This document shows, piece after piece, positions 24,985-34,604 of a stretch of DNA of 64,000 nucleotides; within the stretch, counting starts at the first letter, position 1; every line of letters starts with the position of its first letter. The notes beneath the pieces are model-generated. The model did no database searches. It had not been told where the DNA came from and saw only the letters and a program-made list of their open reading frames with translations. Location: positions 186,001 to 250,000 of the forward strand of contig NZ_FMZI01000006.1 in the NCBI RefSeq assembly GCF_900101505.1, read 5' to 3'. The DNA comes from Antarctobacter albus (GTDB lineage Bacteria > Pseudomonadota > Alphaproteobacteria > Rhodobacterales > Rhodobacteraceae). The translations under genes were made by a program, and so were the position numbers.

Positions 24985-25629
24985 ATGGCCAAGCAGCTTG
25001 ATTACCACACGATCCGCGAGATCTTTACCCGGTTCCAGGCCTCGGAACCCGAACCCAAGGGTGAGCTGAACCACGTCAACGCCTATACGCTGGTGGTGGC
25101 GGTGGCGTTGTCGGCACAGGCGACGGACGCGGGCGTCAACAAGGCCACGGAAAAGCTGTTCCAGATCGCCGATACGCCGGAAAAGATGCTGGCCCTCGGC
25201 GAAGAGGGTGTGACCGAGCACATCAAGACCATCGGCCTGTATCGCAACAAGGCCAAGAACGTCATCAAGATGGCGAAGATCCTGGTCGAGGACTATGGCG
25301 GCGAGGTGCCCAACAGCCGCGCCGCGCTGGAAAGCCTGCCGGGCGTCGGCCGCAAGACCGCCAACGTGGTGCTGAACATGTGGTGGCACTACCCGGCGCA
25401 GGCCGTGGACACGCATATCTTTCGCGTCGGCAACCGGACGGGCATCTGTCCGGGCAAGGACGTGGTCGCCGTGGAACGCGCGATCGAAGACAACACCCCG
25501 GTCGATTTCCAGCAACACGCCCATCACTGGCTGATCCTGCACGGGCGGTACATCTGCGTCGCGCGCAAGCCCAAGTGCAAGGCCTGCCTCATCAACGACC
25601 TCTGTCCATTCGAGGAAAAGACGACATGA
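24985..25629 (+). CDS. nth: Endonuclease III
   Basis: A 214-residue base-excision-repair DNA glycosylase/AP lyase acting on oxidised pyrimidines. The helix-hairpin-helix with catalytic Lys is LPGVGRKTANVV and the catalytic Asp is in AVDTHIFRV. The C-terminal 4Fe-4S cluster ligands follow the C-x6-C-x2-C-x5-C pattern (CVARKPKCKACLINDLC). AGGGGA precedes the ATG. The stop overlaps the next start (ATGA), so the adenosine kinase gene is coupled to it. Confidence 0.96.
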   Translation: MAKQLDYHTIREIFTRFQASEPEPKGELNHVNAYTLVVAVALSAQATDAGVNKATEKLFQIADTPEKMLALGEEGVTEHIKTIGLYRNKAKNVIKMAKILVEDYGGEVPNSRAALESLPGVGRKTANVVLNMWWHYPAQAVDTHIFRVGNRTGICPGKDVVAVERAIEDNTPVDFQQHAHHWLILHGRYICVARKPKCKACLINDLCPFEEKTT

Positions 25630-26615
25630 AGAAATACCAGGTCGTCGGCATCGGCAACGCCGTCGTCGACGTGATCGCCCGCACCGACGACGCCTTTCTG
25701 GCCGACATGGGAATCGAGAAGGGCATCATGCAGTTGATCGAGCGTGACCGCGCCGAACAACTTTACGAGGCGATGGGCAACCGGGTGCAGACGCCGGGCG
25801 GATCGGTGGCCAACACGATCGCCGGCCTGGGAAACCTGGACGCGCGCACCGCCTTCATCGGACGCGTCGCGGATGACGATCTTGGCGAATTCTATGCCTC
25901 GGCGATGAAGAACGAGGGCATCGGCTTCGTCAACGAGCCAGTCAAGGGCGGCGAACTGCCCTCATCCCGGTCGATGATCTTTGTCTCGCCCGATGGCGAA
26001 CGCTCGATGAACACCTACCTCGGGATCTCCGCCGAACTGGGCCCCGACGACGTGTCCGAGGACGTGGCGGGCGAGGCCGAGATCCTGTTCCTGGAGGGCT
26101 ACCTTTTCGACAAGGACAAGGGGAAGGAGGCTTTCCTTAAGGCCGCGCGCGCCTGCAAGGCGGCGGGCGGCAAGCCGGGCATCGCGATTTCCGACCCCTT
26201 CTGCGTCGAACGCCACCGCGCGGACTTCCTGAAGCTGATTGAACACGACATGGACTTCGTCATCGGCAACGAGGACGAGATCCGCTCGCTTTACCAAAAC
26301 GACGACCTCGACGCCGACCTGCGCGCCGTGGGCGCGATCTGTCCGCTGGTGGTCTGCACCCGGTCGGGCGACGGCGTCTCGATCCTGCACGAGGGCACCC
26401 GCACCGACGTGAGCGTTGAAAAGATCGTGCCCGTGGACGCAACCGGCGCTGGCGACCAGTTCGCCGCCGGCTTCCTGTTCGGCCTGGCCACCGGCGCGGA
26501 CATGGAAAAGGCGGCCCGCATGGGCAGCGTTGCCGCGCGCGAGGTCATCAGCCACATGGGGCCGCGCCCGGAAACCAGCCTGCTGGACCTTTTCCGCCAA
26601 CAGGGCCTGATCTGA
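25626..26615 (+). CDS. Adenosine kinase (PfkB/ribokinase family)
   Basis: A 329-residue PfkB sugar kinase. The N-terminal GIGNAVVDVIA and GGSVANTIAGLGNL motifs and the C-terminal ATP-site signature DATGAGDQFAAGFLFG (with the catalytic Asp) are intact. Similar alphaproteobacterial proteins are annotated as adenosine kinase, phosphorylating adenosine to AMP; another nucleoside or sugar substrate is possible. It overlaps nth by four bases. Confidence 0.88.
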   Translation: MKKYQVVGIGNAVVDVIARTDDAFLADMGIEKGIMQLIERDRAEQLYEAMGNRVQTPGGSVANTIAGLGNLDARTAFIGRVADDDLGEFYASAMKNEGIGFVNEPVKGGELPSSRSMIFVSPDGERSMNTYLGISAELGPDDVSEDVAGEAEILFLEGYLFDKDKGKEAFLKAARACKAAGGKPGIAISDPFCVERHRADFLKLIEHDMDFVIGNEDEIRSLYQNDDLDADLRAVGAICPLVVCTRSGDGVSILHEGTRTDVSVEKIVPVDATGAGDQFAAGFLFGLATGADMEKAARMGSVAAREVISHMGPRPETSLLDLFRQQGLI

Positions 26616-26762
26616 CCCTTCGGGCGCCTGCCGGGTCGATTACGGCTGGCGCCCGTCTGATTTCATGGTGATTTCACGCGGCATTCACGCAAGTGCCGTT
26701 CCGCCGCGCATCCCGGACCGCTAGCCTTTTCCACAGGGGTTGAGTTGTCCGGGACGCGATGA

Positions 26763-27950
26763 ATGACGCGATACATCCTTTTGCGGGACAGAACCCGAAA
26801 CTGGCGCAGGCCGCGCGTGCCGCTTGGTGCCGGCATTGCGCCGGAGGATGCCGATGCCCCCGCCGACCCGCAGATCGAGGTGGCCGAGCTGACCCCGGAC
26901 GACCTGCGCGAGACCGCCGGCGACCGAGACCTGCTGACCATCCAACCCGCCATGCCGACCCGCCTGCTGACCCCCGAACCGATGGACGAACTGCGCGCCT
27001 GCGACATGGTCCCCGGCTGGGGTTTGCGGGCCACCGGGGCGGACTGGACCCCGATGTCGGGCGCCGGCGTGCGGGTGGCGCTGTTGGACACGGGGATCGA
27101 CGCCGGGCATCCCTGCTTTGCCGGGGTCGAGGTGACGGCACGGGATTTCGCCGGAACCGGTATCGCGGATGCCAACGGCCACGGCACCCATGTGGCTGGC
27201 ACCGTGCTTGGGCGCGATCAGGGCGGCACACGGATCGGCGTGGCGCGCGGGATCACCGACTTGCTGGTGGGCAAGGTGCTGGCCGACAACGGGCGAGGCC
27301 GGTCCGAGGATTTCCTGAACGCGCTGCTCTGGACCTTGCAGGAAAAGGCGCAGATCGTCGGCTTTGCCCTGGCCTTCGATACCTCGGCCCAGATCGAAAC
27401 CCTGGTCGAAGAGGGCTATCCCGCGCCGCTGGCCACCGCGGCGGCGGTCCATGCCTATCGCGGCAACCTGCGCATCTGCGAAATGCTGCTGATGATGATC
27501 GGCGGCGGACATGTGCCGCTGATGCTGGGCGCCGTCGGCAACGACTCTCTGCGGACCATCGCGCCCGAGTTCGAAACCGGCCCCGTCGCCCCGGCGGCGG
27601 CGGCGGGCGTGCTGGCCGTGGGTGCCTGCGGACCGGGCGAAGAGGGGTTCTGCCCCGCGCCCTTTACCAACGCCGGCGCGGCGGTGGTTGCGCCGGGCGT
27701 GGGCATCATCTCGGCGGGTCCGGGCGAAGGGCTGCGTCCGCTCAACGGCACCTCGATGGCGCTGGCGCATGCGGTGGGGATCGCGGCGCTCTGGGTCGAG
27801 AGGATGCGCGCCGAGAAAGAGCGGGTGACGGCACCGATGCTGGCCACCCGTCTGATCCGCTCTGCCACTTATGAACCGCTGTGTCCCGAGGCCTCTTACA
27901 TCGACTGCGGCAGGGGGCTGATCCAGGCCCCCGAGGGCTCGCTGGACTGA
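26763..27950 (+). CDS. S8 family (subtilisin-like) serine peptidase without signal peptide
   Basis: A 395-residue subtilase. The catalytic triad is D109 (VALLDTGID), H140 (NGHGTHVAG) and S331 (LNGTSMALA); N260 (GAVGND) is the oxyanion residue. Residues 1-95 form an acidic N-terminal region, not a signal peptide: no hydrophobic core is present (MTRYILLRDRTRNWRRPRVP). It is therefore predicted to act in the cytoplasm or to leave by a non-classical route. The strand insert between His and Ser is short and helical. The next gene, 57 bases on, is a glycolipid-binding-like protein with its own AGGAGG. Confidence 0.88.
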   Translation: MTRYILLRDRTRNWRRPRVPLGAGIAPEDADAPADPQIEVAELTPDDLRETAGDRDLLTIQPAMPTRLLTPEPMDELRACDMVPGWGLRATGADWTPMSGAGVRVALLDTGIDAGHPCFAGVEVTARDFAGTGIADANGHGTHVAGTVLGRDQGGTRIGVARGITDLLVGKVLADNGRGRSEDFLNALLWTLQEKAQIVGFALAFDTSAQIETLVEEGYPAPLATAAAVHAYRGNLRICEMLLMMIGGGHVPLMLGAVGNDSLRTIAPEFETGPVAPAAAAGVLAVGACGPGEEGFCPAPFTNAGAAVVAPGVGIISAGPGEGLRPLNGTSMALAHAVGIAALWVERMRAEKERVTAPMLATRLIRSATYEPLCPEASYIDCGRGLIQAPEGSLD

Positions 27951-28006
27951 TTGGCGCCACGGCATCGGTAACGTGTTAGACTGTCGCCGAAAGAGGAGGC
28001 ACAGCC

Positions 28007-28543
28007 ATGATCGCAGGCGCTTTCGCCGTCTTGTGGGTCCGTCAGGACGGACCGGGAAATGACGCATGCCGTTTCGCAGAGGCCGAAGGCGGCTTTCTGA
28101 TCGACGGGTCGTCAACGGATGCGGACTGGACCGCGTTGCGGTACCGCATTCGGGCGCGCGGCGACGGGACGACGCGCCGTGTCCGGATCGGTGCCCGGTC
28201 CCGCATCTTCATCCAGCGCAATGCAGAGGATGACTGGCTGCTGAACGGGGCACCTGCCCCGGAGGTCGCGGGCGCCAAGGACATCCATCTTGGCTTTACC
28301 CCAGCCGCGCTGACCCTGCCGATCCGGCGTCTCGTGCTTGGCATCGGGGAGGAAGCCACGGTCGATCTTGCCAGTCTCGACCTGGACCAGCCGCGCCTGA
28401 CCCCTCTGCGCCTGACCATCCGGCGGACGGCAAAGGACAAATACCAGACCGCCGATACAGACAGTGGGAGCACGTCCAACCTGACGGTGGATGCGCAGGG
28501 GATCGTGCGGGCCGTCGAGGGGCGCTGGATCGCGCAGAAGTAA
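28007..28543 (+). CDS. Putative glycolipid-binding domain protein (DUF1089/PF06475-like)
   Basis: A 178-residue protein without signal peptide or transmembrane helix. The spacing of YRIRARGDGTTRRVRIG, DDWLLNGAPAPEVAGAKDIHLGFTPA and LTLPIRRLVLGIG, and the terminal VDAQGIVRAVEGRW, match the glycolipid-binding fold family, in which the D-x-TPxTxTLPIRRL stretch is the hallmark. The ligand and role are unknown. AGGAGG stands just before the ATG. Confidence 0.72.
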   Translation: MIAGAFAVLWVRQDGPGNDACRFAEAEGGFLIDGSSTDADWTALRYRIRARGDGTTRRVRIGARSRIFIQRNAEDDWLLNGAPAPEVAGAKDIHLGFTPAALTLPIRRLVLGIGEEATVDLASLDLDQPRLTPLRLTIRRTAKDKYQTADTDSGSTSNLTVDAQGIVRAVEGRWIAQK

Positions 28544-28562
28544 CGCGCGACGCGCGTGGGCC

Positions 28563-31370
28563 TTAGTGCGCCTCGGCCCAGTTGGCGCCTTGCCCCGCGT
28601 CCACCACCAGCGGCACGTCCAGTTTCACCACCGGGTCGCAGGCACTTTCCATGACCTCTTTGGCAACGCCGATCAACTCGTCTACCGCGCCCTTCTCGAC
28701 CTCGAACAACAGTTCGTCGTGTACCTGCAACAGCATCCGCGCGGGCAGGCCCGCGATAGCATCCGGCATCCGCACCATCGCGCGCCGGATGATGTCGGCG
28801 GCTGTGCCCTGGATCGGCGCGTTGATCGCGGCGCGCTTGGCAAAGCCCGCGCGCGGCCCCTTGGCGCCGATCTCGGGCGTGTGGATCTGGCGGCCGAACA
28901 GCGTCTCGACCCGCTTGTGTTCCTTGGCGAATTCCACCGTGTCGTCCATGTAGGTCTTGATGCCTGGAAAGCGTTCAAAGTAGCGGTCGATGAAGCCCTG
29001 CGCCTCGGATCTCGGAATCCGCAGGTTCCGCGCCAGACCAAAGCCCGAGATCCCGTAGATCACGCCAAAGTTGATCGCCTTGGCCTGCCGGCGAATGTCC
29101 GGTGTCATTTCGTCCAGCGGCACGTTGAACATCTCGGACGCGGTCATGGCGTGAATGTCCTTGCCCTCGCGGAAGGCCTGTTTCAGCGCGTCGATCCCGG
29201 CCATGTGGGCCAGAATGCGCAGCTCGATCTGGGAATAGTCGAGGCTGACCAGCACCTGCCCCTCGGGCGCGATGAAGGCGGTGCGGATACGCCGCCCTTC
29301 CTCTGACCTCACGGGGATGTTCTGCAGGTTCGGATCGTTCGAGGCCAGCCGCCCGGTGTTCGCGCCCGCGATTGAATAAGAGGTGTGCACCCGGCCCGTA
29401 TCGGCGTTGATGTGTTCCTGCAACGCGTCGGTATAGGTCGATTTCAGCTTGCTGACCTGGCGCCAGTCCAGCACGCGGCGGGGAAGTTCATGTTCCGTTG
29501 CCAGGTCTTCGAGGATGTCGGCCCCGGTGGAATACTTGCCGGTCTTGCCGCGCTTGCCGCCCTCCAGCCCCATCTTGTCAAAGAGGATCTCGCCCAGCTG
29601 CGCAGGGCTGCCGACGTTGAACTTCTCGCCTGCCAGTTCGTGGATCTCTTCTTCCAACTGCGCCATCTTCTGGGCAAAGGCGCTGGACATATTGCGCAGC
29701 ACCTCGCGGTCGACCTTGATGCCGGTCATTTCCATCTGCGCCAGCACCGGCACCATCGGCCGTTCCAGCCCCTCGTAGACGCGGGTGACCTTGGCGCGGT
29801 GCAACTGCGGCTTGAAGGTCCGGGCGAGGCGCAGGGTGATGTCCGCGTCCTCGGCGGCATAGCGCGTGGCCTTGTCGATGGGCACCTGGTCGAATGTGAT
29901 CTGGCTCTTGCCGCTGCCGATGATCTCCTTGATCGGGATCGGGGTGTGCGACAGGTAGCGCTCGGCCAGCGCGTCCATGCCATGCGTGTGCAGGCCCGCG
30001 TTCATCGCGTAGGACATCAGCATGGTGTCGTCGATGGGCGCGATCTGCACGCCATAGCGCGCCATGACCTTGGCGTCGTATTTCATGTTCTGGCCGATCT
30101 TCATCACCGCCGGATCCTCCAGCAGCGGCTTCAGCGCCTCCAGCGCCTGCTCCAGCGGGATCTGCCCCTCTGTCAGCTCCTTCGACTCGAACAGCCCCTC
30201 GCCGCTTTCGCCGCGATGGGTCAGCGGGATGTAGCAGGCTTGGCCGGGATCGACGCAAAGCGAGATGCCGACAAGGTCGCAGGTCATCTCGTTCAGGCCG
30301 GTGGTTTCCGTGTCAAAGGCAACCGTGCCGCGCTCATTCGCGCGATCGATCCATTTTTGCAGCGCCTCCATGTCGGCCACGGTCTCATAGCGCTCGGGGT
30401 CGATGGCGGGCCAGTCCGGGTCCTCGTCGCGCGGGTTGGCGCCCTCGGGGGTGGTGTCGAGGATCGCCGGCGCCTCGACACCAAGGCCGTCGGCGATACG
30501 CTTGGTCAGGGTGCGGAATTCCATCTGGGTGAGAAAGCCCAGCAGCACTTCGGGGTCCGGGTCGCGCACCTCGAGATCATCCAGCGTGAAGGGCAGCTCC
30601 ATGCCCTCGTCCAGCTGTACCAGCTTCTTTGACAGCTCGATCTGCTCGCGCTTTTCGATCAAGGTCTGGCGCCGCTTGGGTTGCGTGATCTCCTCGGCCC
30701 GGTCCAGCAGTTCTTCAAGGCTGCCGTATTCGTTGATCAGCAGGGCCGCCGTCTTGATCCCGATGCCCGGCGCGCCCGGCACATTGTCGACGGAATCCCC
30801 GGCCAGCGCCTGCACGTCCACGACCCGTTCGGGCGGAACGCCGAATTTTTCCATCACGCCTTCGCGGTCGATGAGCTTGTTCTTCATCGGGTCCAGCATC
30901 TCGACTCCGTCCCCGACCAGCTGCATCAGGTCCTTGTCCGACGACAGGATCGTGACCCGCCCGCCCGCCTCGCGCGCGCGGCAGGCCAGCGTCGCCATGA
31001 TGTCGTCGGCCTCGAAACCCTCGATCTCCTTGCAGGCGATGTTGAAGGCCTCGGTCGCCTGCCGGGTCAGCGGGATCTGCGGGCGCAGGTCCTCGGGCAT
31101 GGCCTCGCGGTTGGCCTTGTACTGGTCGTAAAGGTCGTTGCGGAACGTATGGCTGCCCTTGTCGAAGACGACCGCCACATGGGTCGGCGCATCGGGGCCG
31201 GTGTTCCCCTCGACGTAGCGGTGCAGCATGTTGCAGAACCCGCTGACCGCGCCGATGGGCAACCCGTCACTCTTGCGGGTCAGGGGCGGCAGGGCGTGGA
31301 AAGCCCGAAAGATATAGGCCGAACCGTCGATCAGATGCAGGTGGCATCCCTTGCCGAAAGTGCTGGCCAT
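28563..31370 (-). CDS. polA: DNA polymerase I
   Basis: A 935-residue three-domain polymerase. The N-terminal 5'-3' exonuclease/flap nuclease (1-about 290; HLIDGSAYIFRAFHALPPLTRK) is followed by a 3'-5' exonuclease domain with intact DxE (VAFDTETTGLNEMTCDLVGIS, about 350), so proofreading should be active. The family A polymerase domain has motif A LVSLDYSQIELRILAHM, motif B RRQAKAINFGVIYGISGFG and motif C LLQVHDELLFEV. It fills gaps in repair and removes RNA primers. It is a single-gene unit with its stop facing the preceding forward gene. Confidence 0.98.
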   Translation of the reverse strand: MASTFGKGCHLHLIDGSAYIFRAFHALPPLTRKSDGLPIGAVSGFCNMLHRYVEGNTGPDAPTHVAVVFDKGSHTFRNDLYDQYKANREAMPEDLRPQIPLTRQATEAFNIACKEIEGFEADDIMATLACRAREAGGRVTILSSDKDLMQLVGDGVEMLDPMKNKLIDREGVMEKFGVPPERVVDVQALAGDSVDNVPGAPGIGIKTAALLINEYGSLEELLDRAEEITQPKRRQTLIEKREQIELSKKLVQLDEGMELPFTLDDLEVRDPDPEVLLGFLTQMEFRTLTKRIADGLGVEAPAILDTTPEGANPRDEDPDWPAIDPERYETVADMEALQKWIDRANERGTVAFDTETTGLNEMTCDLVGISLCVDPGQACYIPLTHRGESGEGLFESKELTEGQIPLEQALEALKPLLEDPAVMKIGQNMKYDAKVMARYGVQIAPIDDTMLMSYAMNAGLHTHGMDALAERYLSHTPIPIKEIIGSGKSQITFDQVPIDKATRYAAEDADITLRLARTFKPQLHRAKVTRVYEGLERPMVPVLAQMEMTGIKVDREVLRNMSSAFAQKMAQLEEEIHELAGEKFNVGSPAQLGEILFDKMGLEGGKRGKTGKYSTGADILEDLATEHELPRRVLDWRQVSKLKSTYTDALQEHINADTGRVHTSYSIAGANTGRLASNDPNLQNIPVRSEEGRRIRTAFIAPEGQVLVSLDYSQIELRILAHMAGIDALKQAFREGKDIHAMTASEMFNVPLDEMTPDIRRQAKAINFGVIYGISGFGLARNLRIPRSEAQGFIDRYFERFPGIKTYMDDTVEFAKEHKRVETLFGRQIHTPEIGAKGPRAGFAKRAAINAPIQGTAADIIRRAMVRMPDAIAGLPARMLLQVHDELLFEVEKGAVDELIGVAKEVMESACDPVVKLDVPLVVDAGQGANWAEAH

Positions 31371-31447
31371 GTCTCGTCTCCCGCTCAGGTCATGTCACGC
31401 ATGATGTGCCATGAACAGCGGCGGGGTGCCAGCGGCGGATTTCAGCT

Positions 31448-32143
31448 TTAGCGCACCGCCACCACGGGATGCGGCACGGCGGCAGCCAGGAAAACGGCCA
31501 CGAAAAAGACGATGGAGGCCGCAACCACCAGTCCATGCCAGATCGTATTGTGGAACCGCAGGCGCGAGGCCATCAGGAAGGGCGTCCCGACGGAATACAG
31601 CACGCCGCCCACCACCATCAGCACGCAGACCGACAGCGGAAGCGCCGCCAGCATGTCCCAGCCGCCGATCACCACGGCCCAGCCGGTGGCCAGGCACATA
31701 AGCACCGCCAGCCCGGCGGGCAGGCGCCGTTTGAACAGCGTCACGGCCGCCGCCCCTGCCGCCGCGCTCCAGACCGCAGCCAAAAGGCCCGACCCGGTGC
31801 CCGAGAGCAGCGCGAAAGGCGTGTAGGTGCCCGCGATTTTCAGATGGATTGCGGACATGTCGAGGCGCCGGAACAGCGCCGTCAGGTGCGGACGTCCGAC
31901 GTGGTTGTAGAGCAGCGAGGCCGTCAACATGACGATCAGCGTGCCGCCATAGATCGAGACACCGACGATTCCCGCCGCATCACCGCGCCAGACAACCGTC
32001 AGGGTGATCAGAACCGGCACGGCCGCAAGAGCCATGACAAGCGCAGCCAGGTGCACGGCCATGTCGCTGGCGAGTTCCGCCCGGCTGTAAGCCCGCTCTT
32101 CCCGGTCGGGCAGGGCGATGGGAATGTCCCGGTTTGCCGTCAT
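31448..32143 (-). CDS. Hemolysin III/PAQR family integral membrane protein
   Basis: A 231-residue protein with about seven hydrophobic segments. Family motifs include YSRAELASDMAVHLAALV near the N-terminus, SLLYNHV, RLDMSAIHLKIAGTYTPF and a C-terminal HNTIWHGLVV. These His/Asp/Ser positions are the metal-site residues of the PAQR/HlyIII superfamily. Despite the name, haemolytic activity is not established for most members. The start MTANRDIPIALPD at 32143 is chosen over an upstream ATG at 32203, which would add an unrelated 20-residue tail. Confidence 0.87.
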   Translation of the reverse strand: MTANRDIPIALPDREERAYSRAELASDMAVHLAALVMALAAVPVLITLTVVWRGDAAGIVGVSIYGGTLIVMLTASLLYNHVGRPHLTALFRRLDMSAIHLKIAGTYTPFALLSGTGSGLLAAVWSAAAGAAAVTLFKRRLPAGLAVLMCLATGWAVVIGGWDMLAALPLSVCVLMVVGGVLYSVGTPFLMASRLRFHNTIWHGLVVAASIVFFVAVFLAAAVPHPVVAVR

Positions 32144-32209
32144 GGGATCAGGGTATCCGCAGCGTGGTTGAATGCAAACACCCTGGCACGAAAGGGTAAG
32201 CAACTCGTG

Positions 32210-32245
32210 ACCCGGGGTGAGGGCAGCCTGGCCCTCCCCCCGGGT
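32210..32245 (-). terminator. Long GC hairpin after the pirin gene
   Basis: ACCCGGGG-T-GAGGGC pairs with GCCCTC-C-CCCCGGGT around AGCCTG: 14 paired bases with one mismatch. It lies just beyond the pirin stop at 32250. There is no T-run on either side, so it may act with Rho or protect the mRNA end rather than terminate alone. Confidence 0.55.
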
Positions 32246-32249
32246 TCGA

Positions 32250-33161
32250 TCAATGCGCGGGCTTGATGAAGGTGCCGTTGTGCAGATCCTGCATGGCCTT
32301 GCGCAACTCGCCTTGCGTGTTCATCACGATGGGCCCGTGCCAAGCCACCGGCTCCTGGATCGGTTTGCCCGCGACCAGCAGGAAACGCACCCCCTCGGGC
32401 CCCGCGCTGACCTTGACCTCATCGCCGTTGCCAAAGCGCACCAGCGTGCGGTTGCCCGACATATCGCGGATGTTCACCTCCTGCCCGCCAAACTCCTTCT
32501 CGACGCGCACGCCGACGGGATCGGCGGCATCGGCAAAACGCCCGGCCCCGGCAAAGACATAGGCAAAGGCATTGGCCCGAGTGTCGATGGGCAAAACCTT
32601 TGTCACGTTCGGCGGCACCGAGACATCGAGGTACAGCGGATCGGCGGCGATCCCGTCAACCGGCCCGCGCTTGCCCCAGAAGGCGCCGGTGACGACCTTT
32701 ACCCGGGTGCCGTCATCGTCGATGATCTCGGGGATGTCCGCGCCCTGGATGTCCTGGTAACGCGGCGCCGTCATCTTCAGCGAGGACGGCAGGTTCGCCC
32801 AGAGCTGAAAGCCATGCATCTGCCCCTTGGCATTCCCGCGCGGCATCTCCTGGTGCAGGATGCCCGACCCGGCGGTCATCCACTGCACCGACCCGGCGCC
32901 AAGCACGCCCTCGTTGCCCAGCGAATCGCCATGCGTCACCTCGCCCTCGAGGACATAGGTGATGGTTTCGATCCCCCGGTGCGGATGCCAGGGAAAGCCT
33001 TTCAGGTAATGCGCCGGGTCCTCGTTGCGGAAATCATCGAGCAACAGGAAGGGATCGCTCTCGGTGGTATCGCCAAAGCCGAAAACGCGGTGGAGGTGCA
33101 CGCCGGCGCCCTCCAGCGTGGGCTGCGCGGCGGATTGAGAGGTGACAGGTCGGAAAGTCAT
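32250..33161 (-). CDS. Pirin family protein
   Basis: A 303-residue bicupin. The N-terminal cupin has the metal-binding set HPHRGIETITYVLEGEVTHGDS and ILHQEMP; a C-terminal pirin domain follows. Bacterial pirins bind iron; some show quercetinase activity and others modulate metabolism, so the role is open. The start MTFRPVTSQ at 33161 is chosen because GAGGAG lies just upstream on its strand; the longer in-frame start lacks one. Confidence 0.9.
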   Translation of the reverse strand: MTFRPVTSQSAAQPTLEGAGVHLHRVFGFGDTTESDPFLLLDDFRNEDPAHYLKGFPWHPHRGIETITYVLEGEVTHGDSLGNEGVLGAGSVQWMTAGSGILHQEMPRGNAKGQMHGFQLWANLPSSLKMTAPRYQDIQGADIPEIIDDDGTRVKVVTGAFWGKRGPVDGIAADPLYLDVSVPPNVTKVLPIDTRANAFAYVFAGAGRFADAADPVGVRVEKEFGGQEVNIRDMSGNRTLVRFGNGDEVKVSAGPEGVRFLLVAGKPIQEPVAWHGPIVMNTQGELRKAMQDLHNGTFIKPAH

Positions 33162-33259
33162 GGCAAACTCCTCATCGGTTTGCCACAACATAGTGCGCGC
33201 AACGCGACGCCCCAATCACCACCCGCGCACAGATCCTGTGACGCGGATCACAGAATGGC

Positions 33260-33439
33260 TCAGGCCTTGCCCTCGAAATCCTTGTGGACGTATTTCGCGT
33301 CGCAATAGGGGCATTCGACAAATCCGGTCTCGACCGGGATCTGCAACCAGACCCGGGGATGGCCCAGGGCCCCTTCGCCGCCGTCACAGGCGATGCGATA
33401 GCTCTCGACAATCTTGGTCTCGGGCGCTTGGGTCGTCAT
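33260..33439 (-). CDS. Zinc-finger (zf-CHCC) domain small protein
   Basis: A 59-residue protein with the C-x-H-x-C-x2-C zinc ligand set ([17 protein letters not shown] and [11 protein letters not shown]). This is the zf-CHCC family, related to the NDUFS6 subunit of complex I and widespread in alphaproteobacteria. It may support complex I assembly, but this is by homology only. AGGGAA precedes the ATG at 33439. It diverges from the ABC ATPase gene. Confidence 0.9.
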   Translation of the reverse strand: MTTQAPETKIVESYRIACDGGEGALGHPRVWLQIPVETGFVECPYCDAKYVHKDFEGKA

Positions 33440-33476
33440 CTGGTTCCCTTTCGCGATGCTCTGGCCTATTTGCCTT

Positions 33477-34442
33477 ATGACCAAAGCGGAGAAGGGGAGC
33501 AAGCCGTTGGACAAGGGGCAGAATGACGCCGCAATCCGCATCGAGGGCCTGACCAAGACCTATGCGGGCGGCAAACAGGCGCTGAAAGGCGTCGACCTGA
33601 GCGTGCCGGCTGGCTCGGTCTTTGGCCTGCTAGGGCCGAACGGCGCGGGCAAATCGACGCTGATCAACATCCTCGCCGGGCTGGTCATCAAGACCGCGGG
33701 CCAGGTGCAGATCTGGGGCTGGGACCAGGACCGCAACCCGCGCCAGAGCCGCGCCGCCATCGGCGTCATGCCGCAGGAACTCAACCTCGACCCGTTCTTT
33801 ACCCCGCGCGGCGCGCTGGAGGTGCAGGCGGGGCTTTACGGCGTGCCGAAATCGCAGCGCCGCACCGACGAGATCCTGGAAATGGTCGGCCTGAGCGACA
33901 AGGCAGAGGCCTATGCCCGCACGCTCAGCGGTGGCATGCGCCGCCGCCTGCTGCTGGCCAAGGCACTGGTGCATTCGCCGCAGGTGCTGGTGCTGGACGA
34001 ACCCACGGCCGGCGTCGACATCGAGCTGCGCCAGATGCTCTGGAACAACGTCCGCAAGCTCAACCGTGAGCGCGGCATGACCATCATCCTGACAACCCAC
34101 TACCTCGAAGAAGCCGAGGAGATGTGCGATGAAATCGCCATCATCAACCACGGCCAGCTGGTGGCACAGGACAGCACCTCGAACCTGCTGGGGCGGCTTG
34201 ACGCGCGCACGATGGTGATCCAGCCCGAAGAAACGCCGAAGCAACTGCCGCAGGCCGAGGGGATCGAGGCAGAGACCCGCCCCGATGGCAGCCTCGCCCT
34301 CACCTACCGTTCGACCCAGACCCGCGCCGAAGAGGTGCTGGCCGCGGTGCAATCCGCCGGCATTCGCATCCGCGAGCTGAGAACCGAGGAACCGGACCTC
34401 GAGGATGTCTTCCTCGCCCTGACCAGCAGCACCGCGGCCTGA
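33477..34442 (+). CDS. ABC transporter ATP-binding protein (ABC-2/CcmA-NodI-like), no adjacent permease
   Basis: A 321-residue ABC ATPase with Walker A ([14 protein letters not shown]), signature [16 protein letters not shown] and Walker B ([12 protein letters not shown]), plus a C-terminal regulatory extension of the type seen in drug or polysaccharide ABC-2 exporters ([21 protein letters not shown]). The ATG at 33477 lacks a ribosome binding site; a TTG at 33507, preceded by GGGGAG, is a credible alternative giving 311 residues. No permease gene lies on either side. The KpsM-like permease at 2192 is not an obvious partner because its ATPases are usually shorter. Confidence 0.87.
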   Translation: MTKAEKGSKPLDKGQNDAAIRIEGLTKTYAGGKQALKGVDLSVPAGSVFGLLGPNGAGKSTLINILAGLVIKTAGQVQIWGWDQDRNPRQSRAAIGVMPQELNLDPFFTPRGALEVQAGLYGVPKSQRRTDEILEMVGLSDKAEAYARTLSGGMRRRLLLAKALVHSPQVLVLDEPTAGVDIELRQMLWNNVRKLNRERGMTIILTTHYLEEAEEMCDEIAIINHGQLVAQDSTSNLLGRLDARTMVIQPEETPKQLPQAEGIEAETRPDGSLALTYRSTQTRAEEVLAAVQSAGIRIRELRTEEPDLEDVFLALTSSTAA

Positions 34443-34455
34443 GCCCGCCCACACC

Positions 34456-34492
34456 CGGGCTTCTTCTTGGCAAAAATACCCCCGCCCCGCCG
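34456..34492 (-). repeat. Dispersed intergenic repeat, copy B
   Basis: The reverse strand carries GGTATTTTTGCCAAGAAGAA (34480-34461), identical to the core in copy D. It lies between the convergent ABC ATPase and HIT genes. The rest of the gap (to 34604) is GC-rich with several short inverted repeats and no gene. Confidence 0.65.
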
Positions 34493-34604
34493 GGTCAGGC
34501 GAGGCTCCGCCGGGCAGGGGCGTTCACTCCCCCCACACCCCGAGCCCGCAGGCCAAAGGCCGCAGGGCGAGACACCCTGTGCGCCCGCAGGGCGCGCCTC
34601 TGGA

